Assembly (NCBI GenBank): GCA_004010535.1
Contig: RQYE01000008.1
Coordinates: 49,136 to 113,135, forward strand
Reading direction: 5' to 3'
Source: Coriobacteriales bacterium OH1046
GTDB taxonomy: Bacteria; Actinomycetota; Coriobacteriia; Coriobacteriales; Atopobiaceae
Length of the DNA stretch: 64,000 bases
Below are positions 28,294-38,601 of this stretch, piece after piece; positions within the stretch are counted from its first letter, which is position 1; each line of letters starts with the position of its first letter. The notes under the pieces were generated by a model, which was not told the DNA's origin, searched no databases, and saw nothing but the letters and a program-made list of their open reading frames with translations. The position numbers and the translations under genes were made by a program.

Positions 28294-30351
28294 ATGGATC
28301 ATAAGCACGCAGCGGAGCAGGTTATCGCCGCTGTAGGCGGCAAAGATAACATCGTCTCGGCCGCCCACTGCGCAACGCGCCTGCGTCTCGTCATCGCCGA
28401 CGACTCCAAGGTCGACAAGGCCGCCGTCGAGGATGCGGAGGGAGCCAAGGGCGCATTCCAAGCAGCCGGCCAACTCCAGATCATCTTCGGCACCGGCACC
28501 GTCAACAAGGTCTACGACGAGTTCGTCAAGCTCTCCGGAGCGCCGGCGGGCAGCACCGCCGACGCCAAGGCCGCAGCGGCGGCCAAAGGCAACATCATCC
28601 AACGCGCCACCAAGACGCTCGGCGACGTCTTCGTCCCGATCATCCCCGCCATCGTCGCATCCGGCCTGCTCATGGGCCTCACTGAGGGTCTCAACAACGC
28701 CATGGGCGGCGTACTCGACCTCAATCCCTGGTACACGCTGATCCACACCTTCGCCAACGCCTCCTTCGTGTTCCTGCAGATCCTCATCGGCTTCTCGGCT
28801 GCCCGCGTCTTCGGCGGCAACGAGTTCCTCGGCGGCGTCATCGGCATGATCATGAACCACACCGGCCTCATGAACGCATGGTCCATCCCCGGTGCCATCG
28901 AGAAGTTCGGAAATGCCGCGTATCAGGTCGTCGGCTCCGATGCGGCCGCGCAGGTCCTCAATCTCGGCTCTGCGGCCGAGGCAACCGCAGGCGCCATCAT
29001 GGGCGCGGGCTATATCCCGCAGGTCCAGCTCTTCGGCTTCTACAACGTGACGCTTCAAGGCTACCAGGGCCACGTCATCCCGGTCGTCGTCGCGGTCTTC
29101 ATCATGTGCATGATCGAGAAGTGGCTGCACAAGCATGTGCCCGACATGCTCGACCTCTTCGTCACCCCGCTCGTGACCGTGCTCGTCACCGGCCTGCTCA
29201 CCATGACCGTCATCGGCCCCGTGTTCGCGGCCTTCGAGGAGCTCGTCCTGCACTTCTTCCAGTTCCTGCTCGCCATCCCGTTCGGCTTGGGCGGCGCGCT
29301 CGCGGGCGCCATCTACCCGCTCACCGTCGTGCTCGGCGTGCACCACATGTTCAACGCGCTCGAGGCGTCCATGGTCGCAGCCGGCGCCGATGCCTTCAAT
29401 CCCATCATCTCCGCCGCCAATATCGCCCAAGGCGCCGCCTGCTTCGCCGTCTTCCTCAAGACCAGATCCGCCAAGAAGAAGGGGCTCGCCCTGCCCTCCG
29501 GCATCTCCTCGCTGCTCGGCATCACCGAGCCGGCCATCTATGGCGTGAACCTTCCCGCCATGAAGCCCTTCGTCGCTGCCATCTGCGGTGCGGCAGCCGG
29601 CGGGGCGGTCTCCTCGTTCCTCGGCCTGACCTCGATCTCCTATGGCATCACAGGCTTCTTCGGTTATCTCATCACGAACAACGCCCTCCACTACACGATC
29701 GTCTTCGCCGTGGCCTTCGCCGTGGCCTTCCTCATCGCCACCATGCTCTATAGGGATCCCGTCGAGGAAGGTGCCAAGGCAGCCGCGCAGATCGAGATGA
29801 CCACGCCCGCCGAGGAGAAGGCCGCCGCAGCCCAGACCGTGACCGAGGCCCTCGTCGCCGACGCCTCCGCGCCCGCCGTGCTCTCAACCGCCGCTGCGAG
29901 CGAGGCCGTCTCATCCCCCATGGCCGGCGACGGCATCCCCGTCGCAGACGTTGCCGATCCGGTCTTCGCGTGCGAGGCCATGGGCCGCACCGCCGCCATC
30001 GAGCCCACCGGCTCAAAGGTCTACGCCCCCGTCACCGGCACCATCACCATGCTCGCCGAGACGGGCCATGCCATCGGCCTCCTCTCCGACAACGGCACCG
30101 AGGTCCTCATCCACATCGGCATCGACACCGTCAACCTCAAGGGCGCGCCCTTCACGGCGCACGTCAAGACGGGCGATCGCGTGTCCAAGGGCGATCTCAT
30201 CATGGACGTCGACTTCGACCAGGTCCGCACCGCCGGCCTGCCCGCCACGACCCTGATCATCATCACCAACTCCGACGATTACTCCGCCATCGAGGTCGCC
30301 GCCGGCACGCACGTCGCCCCGGGCGACCTCTTGATCACGCTCGACAAGTAA
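28294..30351 (+). CDS. PTS permease EIIBCA, sucrose/beta-glucoside family
   Basis: A protein of 685 aa. The EIIB domain has the phosphorylated Cys26 (SAAHCATRLRL). EIIC has about ten membrane segments (residues about 105-490). A linker rich in Ala and Glu leads to a C-terminal EIIA-Glc-type domain with the active His607 (VLIHIGIDTVNLKG). It takes up and phosphorylates the sugar in one step; the GH32 genes downstream indicate sucrose or a short fructo-oligosaccharide. AAAGGAGGA precedes the ATG. It is regulated by the adjacent LacI repressor and has a hairpin at its 3' end (30369-30402). Confidence 0.9.
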   Translation: MDHKHAAEQVIAAVGGKDNIVSAAHCATRLRLVIADDSKVDKAAVEDAEGAKGAFQAAGQLQIIFGTGTVNKVYDEFVKLSGAPAGSTADAKAAAAAKGNIIQRATKTLGDVFVPIIPAIVASGLLMGLTEGLNNAMGGVLDLNPWYTLIHTFANASFVFLQILIGFSAARVFGGNEFLGGVIGMIMNHTGLMNAWSIPGAIEKFGNAAYQVVGSDAAAQVLNLGSAAEATAGAIMGAGYIPQVQLFGFYNVTLQGYQGHVIPVVVAVFIMCMIEKWLHKHVPDMLDLFVTPLVTVLVTGLLTMTVIGPVFAAFEELVLHFFQFLLAIPFGLGGALAGAIYPLTVVLGVHHMFNALEASMVAAGADAFNPIISAANIAQGAACFAVFLKTRSAKKKGLALPSGISSLLGITEPAIYGVNLPAMKPFVAAICGAAAGGAVSSFLGLTSISYGITGFFGYLITNNALHYTIVFAVAFAVAFLIATMLYRDPVEEGAKAAAQIEMTTPAEEKAAAAQTVTEALVADASAPAVLSTAAASEAVSSPMAGDGIPVADVADPVFACEAMGRTAAIEPTGSKVYAPVTGTITMLAETGHAIGLLSDNGTEVLIHIGIDTVNLKGAPFTAHVKTGDRVSKGDLIMDVDFDQVRTAGLPATTLIIITNSDDYSAIEVAAGTHVAPGDLLITLDK

Positions 30352-30368
30352 GCCCCTCCCCCTCCCGC

Positions 30369-30402
30369 GAGGAGCCCGGTCGCCTCTGCGACGGGGCTCC
30401 TC
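30369..30402 (+). terminator. Hairpin between PTS and GH32 genes
   Basis: GAGGAGCCC at 30369-30377 pairs with GGGCTCCTC at 30394-30402, with further pairing inside (GTCGC with GCGAC). A modest TTCTCT tract follows. It probably tapers transcription between the permease and hydrolase genes rather than ending it. Confidence 0.6.
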
Positions 30403-30448
30403 TTCTCTACCGACCCCGTCCGGCCCTCGGTCCAAGGAGATAGAGACC

Positions 30449-31972
30449 ATGTCGATGAAGCTCGATCTCGATAGAAAGCATAACTGGCGCCTCGCCTTCC
30501 ACCTCCAAACGCCCATCGGCTGGCTCTCCGATCCCAACGGCCTCTGCCAGTTCAACGGCGAGTACCACATATTCCATCAGTACTCGCCGCGCTGGCCCTA
30601 CAACGCCCACGGTTGGGGCCATTGGACGAGTCCCGATCTCGTCACGTGGCGGTTCCACGGCGGCGATATCATGCCCGACATGCCCCTCGACGCCAACGGG
30701 TCCTATTCCGGCTCCTCCGTCATCCGCGATGGCCAGATGTGGTGCTACTACACCGGCAACGTCCTCGAGCCCGGCGACCATGACTACGACTACTCCGGCC
30801 GCCACGCCAACGAGATGCTCGTGAAGAGCGCAGACGGCCGCACCTTCGGCGAGAAGGTCCGCGTCCTCTCCGATGCGGCCCATCCCGCCTATTGCTCCAA
30901 CCACGTGCGCGACCCCAAGGTATGGGAGCAGGATGGCGCATGGCACATGCTCCTGGGCTGCCGGACGATGGACGACCACGGGGCCCTCCTGCTCTTCCGC
31001 TCCCCCGACGGCCTCTCTTGGGAGATGGAGGGGAGCTGCACGGGAACCTCCGGCAAACCCTTCGGCTACATGTGGGAATGCCCCAACGTGGCGGTGCTCG
31101 GCGGACGCGAGTTCCTCTTCGTGTGCCCGCAGGGCGTGCCCAAGCGCGACTTCGCATTCCAGAACATCTACAATTCGGGCTACTTCCCCATCGAGGGCAC
31201 GGTCATCGGCCTGCTCGCAGGCGATACGGGCCTCGAGCGCGCCGAGGCGCCCTACCCCTGCATCGATGAGGGCGGCTTCATCGAACTCGATTACGGCTTC
31301 GACTTCTACGCCCCGCAGATCTTCACGGACGAGCGCGGCAGGTCGATCCTCGTCGGCTGGGTGGGGCTTCCCGATATCGACACCCAGTACGATGTGCCCA
31401 CGCGCGAATGGTCCCACACCCTCACGATGCCCCGCGAGCTCTCGCTGAATGGCGCCGGCCGCATATGCCAGCGCCCTGTCGAGGAGATGGACAGGCTGCG
31501 CGGTGCCGAGGTGGCCTTCTCCGTAGCGGCCGCCCACGGGACGTCCGGCACGATCGGCTCATCCTCCTACGATATGTTCGAGATGGACGGGGCCATCGGC
31601 GCGCGCTTCTCCAAGGGCACGGGCGATATCGAGATCTGCGGCATCGAGGGCGAGGGCCGTCTCATGGTGGGCGGCGATCTCGAGCTCATGGTTCACGGCG
31701 ACACCTGCGAGCTCGCCTTCCTCTCCCCCGCCGGGCGCTTCCGCAGCGTGCGCAGGCTGCCGCTCGCCACCCTCTCGGCGGGCCGCGTCGAGAGCATCCG
31801 CGCCGTCATCGACACCTCCGTCATCGAATGCTTCGTGAACGGCGGCGAAGTCACCCTCACGACGCGCTGGTTCCCGCTCGATATCGATTCCCTGTCCGTG
31901 ACCTCGACGTTTGCGGCCAGGAGCACCCGGGCATGGGAGATGGGCTCATTCACGTTCGAGAACTGCGGTTAG
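30449..31972 (+). CDS. GH32 beta-fructosidase, sucrose-6-phosphate hydrolase type
   Basis: A protein of 507 aa with no signal peptide, so cytoplasmic. GH32 motifs: nucleophile Asp28 in WLSDPNG, the transition-state Asp155 in RDPKVW, and acid/base Glu210 in WECPNV. A C-terminal beta-sandwich follows. It should cleave sucrose-6-phosphate or phosphorylated fructo-oligosaccharides delivered by the PTS. AAGGAG lies before the ATG. It is the first of two GH32 enzymes, with the second 13 bases downstream. Confidence 0.9.
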   Translation: MSMKLDLDRKHNWRLAFHLQTPIGWLSDPNGLCQFNGEYHIFHQYSPRWPYNAHGWGHWTSPDLVTWRFHGGDIMPDMPLDANGSYSGSSVIRDGQMWCYYTGNVLEPGDHDYDYSGRHANEMLVKSADGRTFGEKVRVLSDAAHPAYCSNHVRDPKVWEQDGAWHMLLGCRTMDDHGALLLFRSPDGLSWEMEGSCTGTSGKPFGYMWECPNVAVLGGREFLFVCPQGVPKRDFAFQNIYNSGYFPIEGTVIGLLAGDTGLERAEAPYPCIDEGGFIELDYGFDFYAPQIFTDERGRSILVGWVGLPDIDTQYDVPTREWSHTLTMPRELSLNGAGRICQRPVEEMDRLRGAEVAFSVAAAHGTSGTIGSSSYDMFEMDGAIGARFSKGTGDIEICGIEGEGRLMVGGDLELMVHGDTCELAFLSPAGRFRSVRRLPLATLSAGRVESIRAVIDTSVIECFVNGGEVTLTTRWFPLDIDSLSVTSTFAARSTRAWEMGSFTFENCG

Positions 31973-31985
31973 GCGGTGCTGCACC

Positions 31986-33350
31986 ATGGATCATCCCGAA
32001 TGGAGACCGGTATTCCATCTTTCGCCGCAGCGCGGCTGGATGAACGACCCCAATGGCCTCTGCCAATACCGGGGGCGCTACCACGCCTTCTACCAATACA
32101 CCCGCGACTGGCCCGGCAGCGACCTGCGCTCATGGGGCCACGCCACGAGCAGCGACCTCCTCACGTGGGACGATGAGGGCGAGGCGCTCTCGCCCGATAC
32201 GCCCGAGGATCGCACGGGCGTGTACTCGGGCTGCGCCGTGATCGCCGATGGCGGGCGGCGGATGGATCTCTACTACACGGGCAACGTCGTCCTCGAGGGC
32301 GACTACGATCAGGTGCGCGACGGCCGCGAGGCGAACCAGATCCTCGTCACCAGCGAGGATGGCCGCTCATTCTCCGCGAAACGCGTCCTATTGCGCCCCG
32401 GGGACTATCCCCGCGACTGCACGCGCCATGTACGCGATCCCAAGGTCTGGGAGGAAGACGGGGAGCTGTGGATGGTGCTCGGCGCACGCGCTGACGATGA
32501 CCGGGGAGAGGTGCTCGTCTACCGCTCCTGCGACGGCATCGCATGGGAGCATCACCGCACCATCCGCTCCCGGAAGCCCCTGGGCTACATGTGGGAGTGC
32601 CCGAACATCGTGATGCTCGATGGGAAAAGCTATCTCGCGATCTGTCCCCAAGGGCTCGAGAACGAGAAGCTGCGCCGGCACAATCGCTGGCAGGCGGGCT
32701 ATCTCCCCTTGGACGGGCCGATACCCGCGACCACGCTCGTCGATGGGGAGGATTTCATCGAGTGGGATTTCGGCTGGGATTTCTACGCACCCCAGATCTT
32801 CTCCGCCGATGATGGGAGATCCCTCATGATCGGCTGGATGGGGACCTTCGACGAGGACAGATCCTCAGCTCCGGACGGCCTTTCCTGGTGCCACTGCCTG
32901 ACGCTTCCCCGCGAGCTCTCGCGGGCGGCAGACGGGCGCATCCTCCAGACGCCCGCACGCGAGATCGAGGACCTGCGCGGCACCCCCCAAGAGCTCTGCG
33001 AAAACGTCCGGCTCCCCGACCACCTCGCCGATATCGCCGTCGACGGCATCGAGGGTGCAGGTGCGCTCATCCTCGACGGGGCCCTCTCCATCGAGCTCTC
33101 CGATACGCTGCTCACGGTATCCTTCGCGGATCCTGCGATCGGAGCGGGGCGTACGCGCCGCAGCGTCGGACTGCCTCGGACAACGTGGATGCTCCGCGTC
33201 ATCGTCGACCGCTCGACCGTCGAGATCTACCTTAACGGCGGCGAGACGGTCTTCTCCACCCGTTGGTTCCCCACGGCGGCGCAGCTCTCGGCCTCATCGG
33301 GCATCGGGTGCGCATCCTCGCAGATCTGGCCCCTCATTAAGAGGGGTTAG
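31986..33350 (+). CDS. Second GH32 beta-fructosidase
   Basis: A protein of 454 aa, cytoplasmic. It has Asp21 in WMNDPNG, Asp151 in RDPKVW and Glu204 in WECPNI, so all three catalytic residues are present. It is shorter than and diverged from the preceding enzyme (53 aa less), which suggests a different chain length or linkage preference. The ATG at 31986 has only a weak ribosome site (GGCGGT). It is translated from the same transcript as the first GH32. Confidence 0.9.
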   Translation: MDHPEWRPVFHLSPQRGWMNDPNGLCQYRGRYHAFYQYTRDWPGSDLRSWGHATSSDLLTWDDEGEALSPDTPEDRTGVYSGCAVIADGGRRMDLYYTGNVVLEGDYDQVRDGREANQILVTSEDGRSFSAKRVLLRPGDYPRDCTRHVRDPKVWEEDGELWMVLGARADDDRGEVLVYRSCDGIAWEHHRTIRSRKPLGYMWECPNIVMLDGKSYLAICPQGLENEKLRRHNRWQAGYLPLDGPIPATTLVDGEDFIEWDFGWDFYAPQIFSADDGRSLMIGWMGTFDEDRSSAPDGLSWCHCLTLPRELSRAADGRILQTPAREIEDLRGTPQELCENVRLPDHLADIAVDGIEGAGALILDGALSIELSDTLLTVSFADPAIGAGRTRRSVGLPRTTWMLRVIVDRSTVEIYLNGGETVFSTRWFPTAAQLSASSGIGCASSQIWPLIKRG

Positions 33351-33496
33351 ACCGCACGCTCGGCGAAGACGGGGACCGCAGGGCGATGCCGTCCAACCTC
33401 CCCTATCCGTCCGCCGCTCGAAAAGGGAACCGCCGGACGACGAAGGCCCCCTACACTGATACAGGATAAGGATTGCCGCCGAAGGAGGTATTCCGA

Positions 33497-33979
33497 ATGA
33501 CCAGCGACCGTACACAGACGCACGCTGACGAGCAGGTCTACTCCCCTATCGATGGGATGCGGGTTCCCATCGGCCATGTTGCCGATCCGGTCTTCGCCTT
33601 CGAGCTGCTCGGCAGCTCCGTGGCGATCGAACCGTGCTCATCCACGCTCGCGGCCCCCATGGCGGGAAGCATCACCTTCCTCTCCAAAACCCGCCATGTC
33701 ATCGGGATCACCTCCGATGCAGGTGCCGAGCTGCTCATCCATGCGGGCATCGACACGATCCTGCTCAAGGGCGCGCCCTTCTCGCTCCACGTTGCAATGG
33801 GAGACCGGGTCGAGGTCGGCGATGCGCTCATGGAGATCGACCTCGCAGCCATCGAGGAAGCGGGCATGGCATCTACGATCATCGTGATCGTCGCTGACAG
33901 CGACGATTACAGCGTAGTCGAGAAGATCGGTGCGGGTCTCGTCCAAACGGGCGACGAGCTGATGCGGCTGATCGTCTAG
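33497..33979 (+). CDS. Stand-alone PTS EIIA, glucose type
   Basis: A protein of 160 aa forming a single EIIA-Glc domain. His67 and His82 (LLIHAGIDTILLKG) are spaced 15 residues apart, as are the two active-site histidines of Crr. It therefore accepts phosphate from HPr. The locus permease already has a fused EIIA, so this copy is redundant there and may serve an EIIA-less permease or regulation. AAGGAGG precedes the ATG at 33497, which excludes the earlier in-frame ATG. Confidence 0.88.
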   Translation: MTSDRTQTHADEQVYSPIDGMRVPIGHVADPVFAFELLGSSVAIEPCSSTLAAPMAGSITFLSKTRHVIGITSDAGAELLIHAGIDTILLKGAPFSLHVAMGDRVEVGDALMEIDLAAIEEAGMASTIIVIVADSDDYSVVEKIGAGLVQTGDELMRLIV

Positions 33980-34001
33980 CATCCGAGGCGCGATCATCGC
34001 C

Positions 34002-34601
34002 ATGAATAGGAAAAGGCAGCTGCCGCTTCTTGCCGTTCTCGCCGTGCTGGCATCGTTTATCTGCGGATTCGCCCTAGCATGGGCTCTCGGGGCACCCGTG
34101 GCCCAGATCGGCCGCAGCGATGCTGTGCCAACGGCTCGCCTTTCCGATCCCGACCCTGATCCGGGTCCCGACCCCGAGCCCTCGACCGGTATCGTCGTCT
34201 CGGGCGATACCGCCACCGACCCCGTCACCGGCGCCGCAGTCGCACGCGACGGCACCTACACGTCCCGGGACGAGGTCGCCCTCTACATCCATGCGTTCGG
34301 CGATGTCCCCGGTAATTACATCACCAAAAGCCGCGCCCGAAGGCAGGGCTGGGTGGCTAGCGAGGGCAATCTCTGGGATGTGTGCCCGGGCATGAGCATC
34401 GGCGGCGGCGGTTTCGAGAACATCGAGGACGAGCTGCCCGTGGATTACGATCCCGACCGCACGTGGAAGGAATGCGATATCGGCTACGAAGGCGGCTATC
34501 GGGGTCCCGAGCGCCTCGTCTATTCCGATGACGGCTACATCTTCTACACGGGCGATCATTACGAGACGTTCACGCAGCTCTTCCCACGCGAGGAGGTCTG
34601 A
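34002..34601 (+). CDS. Secreted barnase-family ribonuclease
   Basis: A protein of 199 aa. An N-terminal hydrophobic segment (8-30) acts as signal or anchor. A Pro/Asp-rich linker (48-60) leads to a complete barnase-like domain (about 86-193). The barnase catalytic residues map one to one: Lys109 (NYITKS), Glu157 (RTWKECDI), Arg167 and Arg171 (GYRGPERLVY), His186 (GDHYETF). Cys128 and Cys158, absent in barnase, could form a disulfide outside the cell. It should cleave RNA extracellularly or in competitor cells. The next gene encodes the barstar inhibitor. Confidence 0.92.
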   Translation: MNRKRQLPLLAVLAVLASFICGFALAWALGAPVAQIGRSDAVPTARLSDPDPDPGPDPEPSTGIVVSGDTATDPVTGAAVARDGTYTSRDEVALYIHAFGDVPGNYITKSRARRQGWVASEGNLWDVCPGMSIGGGGFENIEDELPVDYDPDRTWKECDIGYEGGYRGPERLVYSDDGYIFYTGDHYETFTQLFPREEV

Positions 34602-34602
34602 G

Positions 34603-34887
34603 GTGGAGCGCACGAGAATCTTCACGGTGATCTTCGAGTCCTCGTTCAAGGAGAAGGAGGCGGTGCACGCCTATCTCGCCTCGGCACTCGACCTCCCGGA
34701 GCACTACGGCGCTAACCTCGATGCCCTGCTCGACTGCTTGGGCGACATCTCCGAGCCCACGCTCATCTCGCTCATACGCATGCGGGAGGAGGGCCCGCTC
34801 GCCCGCTGGTTCGATAGGCTCGCCCTCACCTTGATGATCGCGGCCCGCGAGAACCCCTCCCTCGATGCCGAGATCCTCTTCGCCTGA
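34603..34887 (+). CDS. Barstar-family ribonuclease inhibitor
   Basis: A protein of 94 aa in the barstar fold (LPEHYGANLDALLDCLGDI, then LARWFDRLALTLMIAARENP). The start is GTG at 34603, one base after the RNase stop; the ribosome site GAGGAGG lies inside the end of the RNase gene, so translation is coupled. It has no signal peptide, as expected for an intracellular inhibitor that protects the producer. Confidence 0.9.
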   Translation: MERTRIFTVIFESSFKEKEAVHAYLASALDLPEHYGANLDALLDCLGDISEPTLISLIRMREEGPLARWFDRLALTLMIAARENPSLDAEILFA

Positions 34888-34925
34888 GCAGAAGCGAGCA
34901 GGGGCGGCGCTGCAGACGCGTGACA

Positions 34926-34993
34926 AGCGTGACAAGGGGACAGGTCATTTGTCACGGTGTGCCGTGACAAATGACCTGTCCCCTTGTCACGCT
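34926..34993. repeat. Palindrome family copy 1, perfect 32-bp arms
   Basis: The arms 34926-34957 and 34962-34993 are exact reverse complements around TGTG. The core is GACAAGGGGACAGGTCATTT. It lies between the convergent barstar and asnS genes and can act as a terminator in both directions. Confidence 0.9.
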
Positions 34994-35050
34994 TTCGTAA
35001 AAAGAGAAGGAGGCGCCTCTCTCTGACAAAAATGCCTGTTCGTAAACCAC

Positions 35051-36454
<1,404 letters not shown>

Positions 36455-36660
36455 GGAGCAACCTCCTTGCTTTGTCGCAATCCATACGATGATAGCCCAA
36501 GCGGTTCGATTGTGCCGCCCAGCGTTTTCACTGATGCGGAATCGTTCCGGCATGATATGTTCTTCTGTGTAAATCACCGGTCGGCGTCCAGGTATAGAAA
36601 ACGCGCAGATTGGTGACAACAAGGTTGTAGGGTTATCACCTTCGTCAGAAAGGCACGGTT

Positions 36661-37335
36661 ATGGGCATTTTCACTCGCATCGGCGACATCCTGCAGGCAA
36701 ACATCAACGATCTCATCGACAAGGCCGAGGATCCCGAGAAGATGGTCAAGCAGCTCATCATCGAGATGGACAACCAGGTTGACGATGCCACCAAGGCCCT
36801 CGGCCAGGCCATGGGATCCCAGAAGGTCGCCGCCATGGAGCTCGCCGACGCCAAGGCCGCCGCAGCGGACTGGAACGACAAGGCCAAGCTCGCTCTCAAG
36901 GCGGGCAACGAGGCGCTCGCCAAGAAGGCCCTCGATGCCAAGGTCGGCGTCGACCAGCAGATCGCCTCCCTCCAGTCCAATTACGATCAGATCACCGCCA
37001 ATGTCGACTCCCTCAAGCAGCAGGTCGAGCAGCTCAAGATGAAGCTCGACGAGGCGAGGTCGCGCCAGCAGGTCCTCATAGCCCGCTCGCGTATGGCCGA
37101 TGCCGCCCAGAAGACGGCCGTGACCATCACCTCCGCCACCACCGACTCGGCGTTCGCCAAGCTCGATGCCCTCGAGCGCAAGATCGCGGAGAAGGAGGCC
37201 ACCGCAGAGGCGTACGGCACCATGTCCGCCAACGAGATCATCATCGACGATGAGGACGAGTTCGCCAAGCTCGAGCACGAGACCGCCGTCAACGACCAGC
37301 TCGCCGCCCTCAAGGCCGAGCTCAACCTCGATTAG
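36661..37335 (+). CDS. pspA: PspA/IM30-family membrane-stress protein
   Basis: A protein of 224 aa, almost entirely helical coiled coil (GIFTRIGDILQANINDLID at the start, then long Lys/Asp/Glu/Ala heptads). The N-terminal amphipathic helix and DPEKMVKQLIIEMD match PspA/IM30 (ESCRT-III-like) proteins, which coat and repair the inner membrane. It ends with a hairpin (37359-37394). The next gene encodes a GIDE-like membrane protein in the same direction, suggesting a joint membrane-stress role. Confidence 0.9.
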   Translation: MGIFTRIGDILQANINDLIDKAEDPEKMVKQLIIEMDNQVDDATKALGQAMGSQKVAAMELADAKAAAADWNDKAKLALKAGNEALAKKALDAKVGVDQQIASLQSNYDQITANVDSLKQQVEQLKMKLDEARSRQQVLIARSRMADAAQKTAVTITSATTDSAFAKLDALERKIAEKEATAEAYGTMSANEIIIDDEDEFAKLEHETAVNDQLAALKAELNLD

Positions 37336-37358
37336 CCCCCACCGCAGGTTCTCAAACG

Positions 37359-37394
37359 AGGGGAGCATCGGATGCGCAAGCCCGATGCTCCCCT
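37359..37394 (+). terminator. Hairpin after pspA
   Basis: A 13-bp stem: AGGGGAGCATCGG (37359) with CCGATGCTCCCCT (ends 37394). The loop is 10 bases. The T tract is short (TTACC). Confidence 0.65.
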
Positions 37395-37427
37395 TACCGC
37401 AAGCGTCTATCCCTGAGGCAGGTTCCC

Positions 37428-38597
37428 ATGAGTGACTTCACCGCATTCCTTTTCTTCATCGTGGCGGCGGCGATAATCGTGTATCTGATCCGCAACAACC
37501 GGAGCAGCTCGGCTCCCCAGGCCCAGCAGGTTCCCGCTGCCCAGACCAAGGATCAGATGGCCTACGACATCAAAGCTACCAAGACCAGCCGCATCGTCGA
37601 TGCCGTCGAGATCTTGGATGAGCTCGGTGCCATCTCCCAAGGCCATCGCCAGTACTGCGAGCTCGTGGGTACCTCGGAGGCATCCTCGGGCATCATCGCC
37701 CCCTACAGCAAACGCGAGGTCGCGTACTACGATATACGCTGCTACCGCATCGAGAGCAAGGGCGGCATCGAGTCAGAGACCCTCATCGCCCACGAGACCT
37801 CGATCGATCCCTTCTACTTCAAGGACGGCTCCTGCGACACCCCGGTCTACGTCGATCTCAAATCGTTCGGCAAGAACGTCATCCTGGTCAACTCGACCAA
37901 CCACATCGAGGGCCCGAACTCCGAGTTCTCCAGAGCCGCCTCGGACCACCTCACCGCATCCAGCCCCTCCGGCGGTGCCCTGGCCATCGTCGGCGAGCTG
38001 CGTGAACGCGCCAAGGTGCTCGGCGTCACGGCGAAGCGCCTGCTCGACTGGCTGCTCCCCGTTCCGGTGGCGGGACTCGCGCTGGCAGGTGCCGGAGCGG
38101 ATGGCTCCACGCTTCCCGTGCAGGGCAAGCTCATGTTCGCGCAGTCCCGGGGCGGCAGGCCCCAGATCAATATGGGCAGGGGTTATGGCTACGGCGTCCC
38201 CCGCGGTCTCGGCGATTTCATGGGCGGCGGCTACGGCACCAGCCGCGTTCCCGGCGGTTACGGGGTCCCCCGCCCCTCATACGGTTACGGTTATGGTGCC
38301 GGCTTGGGCGACCTGATGCTCAACATCGGGCTGGGTGCCCTGCTCGGCACCCTGTCGGCCGCCGGAACATCCCAAGCACCCGTCCGCGACACCACGGTCC
38401 GCACCCCCCAGACCACGCTGCGCGGCTACCGTCTGGTCGAGGATGTCGTGCCCCTGAACAGCCCGATCTATTGCATCGGCGAGCTGTACCGCGTGGGCAC
38501 CGATGTCTACATGGGCCGCTCCATCGACGATAACTACCCCACCTCCTACTTCGCGACGAAGCCCGAGGCGGAGATCATCGCCGGCCTCAAATCCTGA
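37428..38597 (+). CDS. Membrane protein with GIDE-like domain and GYG-rich repeat
   Basis: A protein of 389 aa. One N-terminal membrane helix (TAFLFFIVAAAIIVYLI). Residues about 55-150 (VEILDELGAISQ, CELVGTSEAS, IAPYSKREVAYYDIRCYRI) resemble the GIDE domain of MUL1/E3 ligase-like proteins, without the RING. A second helix-like stretch lies near 205-222. A low-complexity region follows with repeated Gly-Tyr-Gly (about 244-290), then a conserved tail (YRLVEDVVPLNSPIYCIGEL). It follows pspA by 92 bases. GIDE-like bacterial proteins are often near LemA or Psp genes; the function here is unproven. Confidence 0.6.
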   Translation: MSDFTAFLFFIVAAAIIVYLIRNNRSSSAPQAQQVPAAQTKDQMAYDIKATKTSRIVDAVEILDELGAISQGHRQYCELVGTSEASSGIIAPYSKREVAYYDIRCYRIESKGGIESETLIAHETSIDPFYFKDGSCDTPVYVDLKSFGKNVILVNSTNHIEGPNSEFSRAASDHLTASSPSGGALAIVGELRERAKVLGVTAKRLLDWLLPVPVAGLALAGAGADGSTLPVQGKLMFAQSRGGRPQINMGRGYGYGVPRGLGDFMGGGYGTSRVPGGYGVPRPSYGYGYGAGLGDLMLNIGLGALLGTLSAAGTSQAPVRDTTVRTPQTTLRGYRLVEDVVPLNSPIYCIGELYRVGTDVYMGRSIDDNYPTSYFATKPEAEIIAGLKS

Positions 38598-38601
38598 ACC
38601 C

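Noticed and set aside
36455..36660. Possible T-box leader upstream of asnS
   Set aside because: No T-box sequence or specifier hairpin is visible, and the region is shared with the divergent pspA promoter.
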